From: Simkania negevensis
GTDB taxonomy: Bacteria; Chlamydiota; Chlamydiia; Chlamydiales; Simkaniaceae
Assembly (NCBI GenBank): GCA_016191565.1
Contig: JACPWA010000139.1
Coordinates: 1 to 6,475, forward strand
Reading direction: 5' to 3'
DNA: 6,475 nucleotides
Every line of letters begins with the position of its first letter. The stretch's first letter is position 1. The translations under genes and the position numbers were made by a program. The notes beneath the pieces were generated by a model. It had not been told where the DNA came from. It saw only the letters and a list, made by a program, of their open reading frames with translations, and made no database searches. Shown one piece after another: positions 1 to 5,814 of the stretch.

Positions 1-396
1 TTTTGGTGTGGCGGCTGCCAAGGTTCTTTGTATCCTTTTATGGGACATGTGGCTCACCATGTGGGCGCTATCCAAGCAAGCTCTCTTCTTGTGCATCGCC
101 TTTTGGCAAAGTTACATTCTCTAGGTCTCTTGTGGGGCTTTAAAGAAGACAACTTTTGCTCTAAAACCCCCTTTCTTCGCATCAAAAAGACGCTCTATAA
201 GACCCAGCTCGTTTATCCCATCCCCCAAACCAAAGGCCCCTGCCAGCCCCTTGGCAAAACAGACCTCATCTGGGGGTCAGGAAAATCCTTTCCTTATGGA
301 GGAGAGGACTTTGTTTATCTCATCTGGACAAAGAAACATTGCTGCCTAGACCCTGCCAAAATAGCTATGAAAGGAGCCAGTGGAGGAGCTTTATAA
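1..396 (+). CDS. traU: TraU family conjugal transfer pilus assembly protein, C-terminal part (5' end outside window)
   Basis: This is the last 131 codons of a TraU protein, open from the first base of the window and ending with TAA at 394-396. TraU is a periplasmic protein of F-type type IV secretion systems, needed for DNA transfer and efficient pilus assembly. The visible fragment opens with the family signature FWCGGCQGSLYPF. It then has an 'HHVGAIQASSLLVHRLLAKLH' type block, a region ending in the QLVYPIP motif, and a C-terminal 'WGSGKSFPYGGEDFVYLIW' stretch followed by a paired-cysteine KKHCC motif. These are the hallmark elements of the TraU C-terminus as I know the family. F TraU is about 330 residues, so roughly the first 200 are missing. 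The stop codon shares one base with the traN start (TAATG), which suggests translational coupling. The TTG at 28 is an ordinary internal codon, since the conserved signature begins before it. Confidence 0.93.
   Translation, partial: FWCGGCQGSLYPFMGHVAHHVGAIQASSLLVHRLLAKLHSLGLLWGFKEDNFCSKTPFLRIKKTLYKTQLVYPIPQTKGPCQPLGKTDLIWGSGKSFPYGGEDFVYLIWTKKHCCLDPAKIAMKGASGGAL
382..388 (+). promoter_or_regulatory. Ribosome binding site of traN
   Basis: A GGAGGAG sequence lies seven bases before the ATG at 396. It decides the traN start. The frame is also open upstream to a TTG at 339, but that would put 19 residues before the signal sequence and overlap traU by 58 bases with no ribosome binding site of its own. 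The site lies within the last codons of traU. Confidence 0.8.
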
Positions 397-2219
397 TGGA
401 AAAAATTTTAAAGAAATGGGAACAACAGAAAAAGCTGCTAATAGTTTTCTTCCTCCTATCTCTTAGCATAAAAGGAACTATTCTTAGCAAAGAAGACTCT
501 TCCCTACCTAAGCATAAAGAGCTTATGAAGCAGGCAAAAGAAGAAGCCAAAGAGCTGGGGAAAAAAGGGCAAGAGGAGCTTGCTTCCCTACTAAAAGCAT
601 CCAAAGGAGAAAAAAACCTATCAGATCTTCAACAAGAGCTTCTTCCCACCGATGATCTCGGAAAGGAATTCAACGCTGATCTAGCAGCAAAAAAGGTAGA
701 TACGCACCAAACTGCTCCTTCTGAACAAGAAGTAGAAAAATTTCTATCTACCACAATCAAAAAAGAGGAGTTAGAAGGGGAGGAAAACCTTTTTTCTGAA
801 GCTAGAAAAATTGTCCAAAACCCCCAGCTTACCGTTGGAATTGCTACTGAGACTACTACTTCCGTGCCTGAAGAAGAGGAGATCCGCTTTTGCCAGGAGC
901 CTGGGAACTATGAAATCACCCTATTACAAGATAAAAAAGTAAAAATCATCTCAGAGGTCAAAGAAAGAAAAGTAACATGCCTTGGTCATGAAAAAACCAC
1001 AAGCTTTTTCCTAGAGAAAAACGCCCATAAAGAAAAAGAGCATCAAAAAAAGAAACTTTCTAAAAGACCTGATGTGGAATGGTTTAATGTAGAAGTTAAA
1101 AAGGGACACCTCTTTAAAGACTATACCCTAACCATTGCATGGAAACATAAAGAAGGAACCTCCTGTGATAAACAAAAGGTGGAGGAAAAAGTCCTCCAGC
1201 CTAGAAAAGAAGAGGAGTACTGGGAAACAGATCAAATAGACCTCCTCCATATGGTCCAAAATAACCCTCTCTGTCATCTGCTCTATGAAAAAACCACTCA
1301 AGGTCCCTCATCGCGACCTATAGAAGGAGAAACTATTTATCGAGACGTTTGGCAGCGCCGTCTCTTCTTTATCTGCGGAGGGACAGAAGACTCTAAATGC
1401 AAAACATTGAGAAGTCTAGGAGGAGTACTCGTTTTCAAGAAATGCATTAAGGAAAACGACTTTGGACAATGCGATCTTTTCGAAAAAGCCTACGATATCG
1501 GCAAAAAAGGAGCCTGCCAAAACAAAATCCTTTCGTTTGAAAAGGAAGAGATTTGGGGGCTCAGTGAGGAGTTTGATCCCTCCTATGAAAAAAATAAAGA
1601 CTTTGCCCAGGTGGCCACCACCTTTTCTATCTTTTCCGACATCACAAATGAGATGCAGCCCAAGAACTTCGATCAAAACACTTCCCTTATCTTTAACGGT
1701 AATTCCTCCAAATGCCAGAGGGGCTTTGCCAAACAGGTTCTTTATGATTGCTGCCGCTCCCTAGAAGGTTTGGCCGTCGATGCCCATCTCGCCTGCTGCA
1801 CCGAAGAGGAACAAGCCTTAGCTCGCAAAAGAAAAGAGGGTAAATGCCATTATGTCGGTTCAAAAAAAACAAAAATGGGACTAGAAACCCAGCAGATATT
1901 CTGTTGCTTCCCTACCAAACTCGCGCGCATCTTCCAAGAAGAGGGGAGAAAACAGCTCGGCCTAGATTGGGGCAAAGCAGAAAAACCCAATTGTAGTGGA
2001 CTCACCCTACAGCAGCTTCAGCTTCTTGACTTTTCCAAAATGGATCTTTCTGAACTCATTGAAGACCTCGCAGGAAAAATTAACAAAGAAGAACTCCTTA
2101 GAAAGATGGAAGGGATTGCACAGTCTTTTCAACTGGAAGGAGCGCGAACAAATGCTCAATGTGCCACAGAGCGCGCTATTCAAGAGCAGGAGAAAAAAAC
2201 AAGAGGCGAAAATAAATGA
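396..2219 (+). CDS. traN: TraN, cysteine-rich outer-membrane mating-pair stabilisation protein
   Basis: TraN sits in the outer membrane of the donor and stabilises mating pairs by contacting the recipient surface. The predicted protein has 607 residues, close to F TraN (about 602). Residues 1-30 resemble a signal peptide: a basic start, then the hydrophobic run LLIVFFLLSLSI. Residues 31-135 are very rich in Lys and Glu. From residue 166 the protein carries 19 cysteines (first at 166, last at 589), including pairs at 452-453, 467-468 and 503-504. Family motifs are clear near 319-327 (WQRRLFFIC), 350-374 (spaced cysteines), 503-511 (CCFPTKLAR) and 517-534 (GRKQLGLDWG followed by PNCSG), then LDFSKMDLSE near 544-553. 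Two cysteines usual between CHYVG and CCF appear to be missing. The start is set by a strong ribosome binding site and the overlap with the traU stop. The end overlaps the traF start by four bases (ATGA). Confidence 0.95.
   Translation: MEKILKKWEQQKKLLIVFFLLSLSIKGTILSKEDSSLPKHKELMKQAKEEAKELGKKGQEELASLLKASKGEKNLSDLQQELLPTDDLGKEFNADLAAKKVDTHQTAPSEQEVEKFLSTTIKKEELEGEENLFSEARKIVQNPQLTVGIATETTTSVPEEEEIRFCQEPGNYEITLLQDKKVKIISEVKERKVTCLGHEKTTSFFLEKNAHKEKEHQKKKLSKRPDVEWFNVEVKKGHLFKDYTLTIAWKHKEGTSCDKQKVEEKVLQPRKEEEYWETDQIDLLHMVQNNPLCHLLYEKTTQGPSSRPIEGETIYRDVWQRRLFFICGGTEDSKCKTLRSLGGVLVFKKCIKENDFGQCDLFEKAYDIGKKGACQNKILSFEKEEIWGLSEEFDPSYEKNKDFAQVATTFSIFSDITNEMQPKNFDQNTSLIFNGNSSKCQRGFAKQVLYDCCRSLEGLAVDAHLACCTEEEQALARKRKEGKCHYVGSKKTKMGLETQQIFCCFPTKLARIFQEEGRKQLGLDWGKAEKPNCSGLTLQQLQLLDFSKMDLSELIEDLAGKINKEELLRKMEGIAQSFQLEGARTNAQCATERAIQEQEKKTRGENK
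2203..2206 (+). promoter_or_regulatory. Ribosome binding site of traF
   Basis: A modest GAGG core lies nine bases before the traF ATG at 2216, inside the last codons of traN. The start codon overlaps the traN stop as ATGA, so traF translation probably depends partly on ribosomes finishing traN. Confidence 0.55.
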
Positions 2220-3004
2220 ATTTAGCAAAAAGGTTTTGCCCTTTTCCTCTTTTTCTTTTTGTTCTAGTTCTAACCTTAAAAAACTCTCTTTTCGCTAACT
2301 CTACTTCTTGGTATGACCAGAAGCTCGAAGGATGGTATTACTTCGAAGATTTTAGTAACCAACCAAACAGAGAAAAGAAAGAGCAGATTACCTCTCCTGA
2401 GGAAGCAGCAGAAAAAATCGAGCTTGAAAAACAGAAACTGCAAAAACTCCTTTCCCTAGCTCTTCTGCAGCCAACCGAACAGAATGTGGAGAACTACATG
2501 CAAGCACAACAAAAATGGATTAATCAAAGCGCCTATTTTTCGTTAATATGGCAAAAAGCGCTTCTAAAGAATCCCCTTCTAGGCGATTTTTTGGAAAACC
2601 CTACTACTACCTATGGAGTTCTAGCACGTAAAGAAAGAGACCTCAAAGAAAGACAAGCCCTTCTCCAAAACCTCTCTAAAGAACACTTCCTTCTCTTCTT
2701 TTTCCAAGGGAAGGATTTCTTCTCACAAAAAGCTGCTGAAGCTATCAAGCTATTTTCTAGCTTAAATGGATTTAAGGTGCAGGCAGTTTCCTTAGACGGT
2801 GAAGGAATAATAGAATTCCCCCGCTTTGAAAAAGACCATGGCATCAGTGCTCAGATCGGCGTTAAAGCCACTCCCTCTCTTTTTGTGATAAATCCCTTTA
2901 CTAACCAGATTGCTCCTGTCGGAGCTGGCCTTCTTTCTGTCCAGCAGATCGAAGAAAATATAGAATCCCAATTTGCTGAGCATCATAAGGATAGACATGA
3001 CTAA
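2216..3004 (+). CDS. traF: TraF, thioredoxin-fold conjugal pilus assembly protein without a CXXC active site
   Basis: TraF is a periplasmic protein of F-type systems required for pilus assembly. It interacts with TraH and its neighbours. The predicted 262 residues compare with about 247 in F. Residues 1-27 form a signal peptide with a basic start and a Leu/Phe/Val-rich core, probably cut after SLFA (residues 24-27). The family motif GWYYFED is at 39-45, followed by a charged helical stretch (about 51-82). The C-terminal thioredoxin-like fold runs from about residue 156. It includes FLLFFFQGKDFFSQ, the VSLDG strand at 191-195, and the KATPSLFVINP loop at 217-227, where Pro220 is the expected cis-proline. 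The usual C-x-x-C position reads DFFS (167-170), and the mature protein has no cysteine. F TraF also lacks the redox pair, so this is normal and points to a structural role. The 3' end overlaps traH by eight bases. Confidence 0.93.
   Translation: MNLAKRFCPFPLFLFVLVLTLKNSLFANSTSWYDQKLEGWYYFEDFSNQPNREKKEQITSPEEAAEKIELEKQKLQKLLSLALLQPTEQNVENYMQAQQKWINQSAYFSLIWQKALLKNPLLGDFLENPTTTYGVLARKERDLKERQALLQNLSKEHFLLFFFQGKDFFSQKAAEAIKLFSSLNGFKVQAVSLDGEGIIEFPRFEKDHGISAQIGVKATPSLFVINPFTNQIAPVGAGLLSVQQIEENIESQFAEHHKDRHD
2987..2991 (+). promoter_or_regulatory. Ribosome binding site of traH
   Basis: AAGGA lies five bases before the ATG at 2997 and sits within the end of traF. It favours that ATG over the in-frame TTG at 2973, which would only add eight residues ahead of the signal peptide. 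Confidence 0.7.
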
Positions 3005-4343
3005 GAACATAACGATCTATTTCCTTTGGGTACTTCTTCTTGTTGCTAAAGGATGGACAGCTCCCTTAGACAGTAAGATGGAAGAGTGGTTTAACAAGAT
3101 GAATATCGCAAGCAATACAACCTCCTCCGATTATCTAAATTCTCGGTTAGGGGTCCATTTTCTAGGAGGCAGCGGAGTAGTGAGAAGTAACGTTTATGAT
3201 ATAAACCCGGCCCACCTAAGCCTTCCCACTTTCTCAGCAGGATGCGGAGGGATTGATTACACCCTTGGAGCTCTCAATATTGCTAGCAAAGAGGAGATTA
3301 AAAAATCACTCAAAAGCATTGCCTCCAACGGAGTGGGCTATGCTTTTCTCCTTGGCATTGAAACTGTTGCGCCTGTCGTAGCCTCAACTATTAAAGAGAT
3401 TCAAACCTGGGCTAATCAACTTAATGCCATTAACATCAACTCCTGCCAAATCTCCTCCTCCCTTGTGCAGGGAATGTGGCCCAAAACCCAAGGTGCTTCC
3501 GAGTTTATCTGTGCCCATGCCTCTACCAAAAGCCCTATTTTCGACGATCATATCCAAGCAAGGCATGGATGTCGCGACGATAAAAAGAAAGAAGATGCAG
3601 CCATTAAAAAGGTAAAGGAGAACAAAAATTTTCTTGCGGGAGAATACAACGTAGCTTGGACTACTCTGCAAGGCTCTGGAGTAGATAAGGTCACTAAGAA
3701 TCTCTTTTTAAACCTTACCGGTACCATTGTAGTAAAAAAGGGAGGAGCCATTACCTATTTTCCTAAGCTCGAAGAAACACTAGAAATTTTGCAAAATGGA
3801 GGGGTACTCAAAAATGCCTACCAGATTGCAGAAAATGAGCTAGATATTACTCAAGCCGACCTTACCATCCCTGTTGAACACTCTTGGACGAGTAAAGTCA
3901 AGGCTATTCTAAATTCGCTAAGGGAAAAAATCTTGGAAGAGGCTCAACATGGAGAAAGCACTCCTCTTACCGAGGTAGAAAAAAGTCTCCTCCAAACTAC
4001 CCGTTTTCCGATTGGAAGCCTCCTTTCCCTGATGGGTCAATGGGCAGGTAATGCTACGGAAATGGTTTCTTTAAACGAATGCGCTCATCTCATCGCTTTT
4101 GAAAGGACAGCTTCTTTCGTAGATGAAATAATCACGCAGATTCTAGGTCACGCAGAAGCCATCAGGCTGATTCAGATAGATGGGGCAAGCCTTGATAAAT
4201 ACATCAAACAACTAGGAGACGCTTCTAGAAAAATCCACGACCTGGAAACTAAAAACTTCCAACACATTTCTGAAAAACATCAAGTTATCGAGCATCTTAT
4301 TAACTTTGATAAAAACTTAAGAGACAAAGAGCGAGGAGTATAA
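2997..4343 (+). CDS. traH: TraH, conjugal pilus assembly / mating-channel protein
   Basis: TraH is a periplasmic, outer-membrane-associated protein required for F pilus assembly. It interacts with TraF, TraU and TrbI. The predicted 448 residues match F TraH (about 458). Residues 1-22 are a signal peptide (hydrophobic IYFLWVLLLVA, cut near WTA). The conserved N-terminal block follows: MEEWFNKMNIASN near 28-40, GVHFLGGSGVVR at 52-63, the signature AGCGGID at 81-87, and NAININSC ending at Cys150. A second family block, W-x-x-L then LTGTIVV, lies near 221-246. Five cysteines are visible (83, 150, 172, 192, 362). The C-terminal region from about 375 is helical and charged, and could form the coiled coil described for this family. 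It overlaps traF by eight bases and ends three bases before the traG start. Nothing in it suggests damage. Confidence 0.95.
   Translation: MTKNITIYFLWVLLLVAKGWTAPLDSKMEEWFNKMNIASNTTSSDYLNSRLGVHFLGGSGVVRSNVYDINPAHLSLPTFSAGCGGIDYTLGALNIASKEEIKKSLKSIASNGVGYAFLLGIETVAPVVASTIKEIQTWANQLNAININSCQISSSLVQGMWPKTQGASEFICAHASTKSPIFDDHIQARHGCRDDKKKEDAAIKKVKENKNFLAGEYNVAWTTLQGSGVDKVTKNLFLNLTGTIVVKKGGAITYFPKLEETLEILQNGGVLKNAYQIAENELDITQADLTIPVEHSWTSKVKAILNSLREKILEEAQHGESTPLTEVEKSLLQTTRFPIGSLLSLMGQWAGNATEMVSLNECAHLIAFERTASFVDEIITQILGHAEAIRLIQIDGASLDKYIKQLGDASRKIHDLETKNFQHISEKHQVIEHLINFDKNLRDKERGV
4333..4338 (+). promoter_or_regulatory. Ribosome binding site of traG (GTG start)
   Basis: GAGGAG lies eight bases before the GTG at 4347, inside the last codons of traH. 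It supports the non-ATG start. The next in-frame ATG falls at residue 58, well inside the conserved first domain, so GTG is the only start that gives a complete N-terminus. Confidence 0.7.
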
Positions 4344-4346
4344 GTC

Positions 4347-5813
4347 GTGAAGCTAAGGCTTTCCCTCTCAGTTTTAGCTCTATTTCTTGTTTTTCAAGCA
4401 GTCGCTTTACCAGCTTATGCGCAAAGCGCTTCTCTTCTGGAGTCAGGTTCTAAAGACACTGCCATCCATACCTATGGCGGAGGAGAGCTTCTTGCTAAGG
4501 TTTTTAATGCCATAGCTATGCTTATCTATGGAAATGCCAAAACCGGCATAGGAAAAACATTTCATAGCATTTTAAGAATTGCACTAGCTTTTGGAGGGTT
4601 TTCTACGGTTTGTCTAGCTTTTTTTAGAGAGAAATTTGAGCCCATCATTCGCTACTTCTTCTTTCCTGCTATTGCAGTTACCGGTCTTCTGCTAGTGCCA
4701 CGTACAGAGATCTATGTTCAGGACCATTTAGTGCAGAAAACTCAGTCTGCAAAACACTCTTCTCTGATCAAGATAGATAACGTTCCTTTCTTCCTGGGCA
4801 AGGTCGCTTCTCTAATCAGCTCCCTTAGTTTTAAACTTACAGAAACCTTAGAAGGGGTAACTCATGGCACAAACGATGACCTTTATAACTGGACAGGTCA
4901 CATCTATGCTGGGGAGAATCTCTTTCAAGCTAAAAAAATAAAAATCTCTAGTCCTGTTCTAGAGGACAACTTCCGTGAATTTTGCCGCGAATGTGCCTGG
5001 CGCGACATTGGTCTAGGCCTCTATTCCAAAGATGAACTTATGAGCGCTAAAAACCTTCTAAGCTTCTTGGAAGAGCGCACCTCAAAAATCCGTACCATGC
5101 TTTTTCGGGAGGTGACTACAAACAAAAATACAAGCCTAACTAAAACAGCTTTTATCTCTTGCAAAGAAGCCATTACCCGGATGAATAACCTTTTTAATAG
5201 AGTAGACGCGAACACGAAACAGATTTTGTTAGGAGAAATAGGCTCTGATATTGGCTTTCTCCTAGGCCAGAGTAAAAAGGGAGGAGACGAGCTAAAAAAA
5301 CTGATGAAGCAACAAATTGCCATCGATCTTCTCAAAGAAGAGATGCCAGGCACCCTAGGATCATTTGCTTCAAAAAGAGCAGAAATTCAGCAAAGAGAAA
5401 ACCAAAAAACCTTAGGTGCACTGGGAGTAAGTACCATCGTAGCTTTGCGCAATTTCTTTGAAGCTCTTGTCTATATGATATTCCCTTTGGTTATTATCCT
5501 TTCTCTCTTTCCCTCTGGAATTAAAACTCTTCTTTCCTGGCTCCAATTCCTCCTTTGGATCAATATTTGGCCTGTTTTTTATGTCGTAGTGAATTTTCTT
5601 CTAAGCACCTTATGGAATTACCGAAGAAATCATCTCTGGGGAGAGCAAGTAGATCTCACCCTGTTTACTTCAGAGGGGCTCTCTGAACTCTATAATTCAA
5701 TGGAATCGATTGCCGCCTTGGCGATTGCTTTAATCCCTTTTCTTTCCTGGGCGCTTATAAAAGGAGGAGTTTCTCAAATGGTCCACCTGGCCTCTTCTCT
5801 TACTGATCTCTAG
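4347..5813 (+). CDS. traG: TraG N-terminal (inner-membrane) part, truncated by a frame break
   Basis: In F, TraG (about 938 residues) is an inner-membrane protein. Its N-terminal half is needed for pilus assembly, and its large periplasmic C-terminal half for mating-pair stabilisation and entry exclusion. This frame gives 488 residues, about the size of the N-terminal half. Residues 1-25 look like a signal peptide (LSLSVLALFLVFQAVALP, then AYA). The family motif TYGGGELLAKVFNAIA is at 42-57. Membrane segments are likely near 73-92, 101-118, 370-389, 396-420 and 453-471. The central region has the conserved NFREFCRECAWRDIGLGLYS block at 208-227, then TSKIRTMLFRE and a later conserved Cys (272). 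The end, FLSWALIKGGVSQMVHLASSL, is the usual TraG passage into the periplasmic domain. The frame then stops at TAG (5811-5813), while the expected continuation lies one base out of frame. The N-terminal half may still be made. A naturally split TraG is the alternative, but the distal half has no start. Confidence 0.9.
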   Translation: MKLRLSLSVLALFLVFQAVALPAYAQSASLLESGSKDTAIHTYGGGELLAKVFNAIAMLIYGNAKTGIGKTFHSILRIALAFGGFSTVCLAFFREKFEPIIRYFFFPAIAVTGLLLVPRTEIYVQDHLVQKTQSAKHSSLIKIDNVPFFLGKVASLISSLSFKLTETLEGVTHGTNDDLYNWTGHIYAGENLFQAKKIKISSPVLEDNFREFCRECAWRDIGLGLYSKDELMSAKNLLSFLEERTSKIRTMLFREVTTNKNTSLTKTAFISCKEAITRMNNLFNRVDANTKQILLGEIGSDIGFLLGQSKKGGDELKKLMKQQIAIDLLKEEMPGTLGSFASKRAEIQQRENQKTLGALGVSTIVALRNFFEALVYMIFPLVIILSLFPSGIKTLLSWLQFLLWINIWPVFYVVVNFLLSTLWNYRRNHLWGEQVDLTLFTSEGLSELYNSMESIAALAIALIPFLSWALIKGGVSQMVHLASSLTDL

Positions 5814-5814
5814 A

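Noticed and set aside
339..395. Upstream TTG start for traN
   Set aside because: It would overlap traU by 58 bases, add a non-signal-like leader before the signal peptide and lack a ribosome binding site. The ATG at 396 has a strong one.
1462..2298. Plus-strand overlapping frames of about 100 codons at 1462-1764 and 1996-2298
   Set aside because: They lie out of frame within traN (the second runs into traF), whose motifs are clear throughout. Their products are low-complexity Ser/Pro/Lys/Phe sequences with no family features.
2701..2730. Loss of the thioredoxin CXXC in TraF as evidence of decay
   Set aside because: F TraF itself lacks the redox cysteines while keeping the fold. The cis-proline loop and GW motif are intact here, so this is the normal F-type form.
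2973..2996. Upstream TTG start for traH
   Set aside because: It adds eight residues before a complete signal peptide. The ATG at 2997 has AAGGA five bases ahead.
365..5353. Minus-strand open frames (for example 365-604, 1416-1676, 3384-3671, 5021-5353)
   Set aside because: All lie opposite well-supported tra genes, show no recognisable domain and fit by-products of coding bias on the other strand.
5761..5813. Strong Shine-Dalgarno sequence AAGGAGGAG followed by ATG at 5778 inside traG
   Set aside because: The GGAGGA encodes the conserved Gly-Gly of the family motif KGGVSQM. The ATG is in the upstream frame and would make only an 11-residue peptide ending at the TAG, so it cannot start the C-terminal half.
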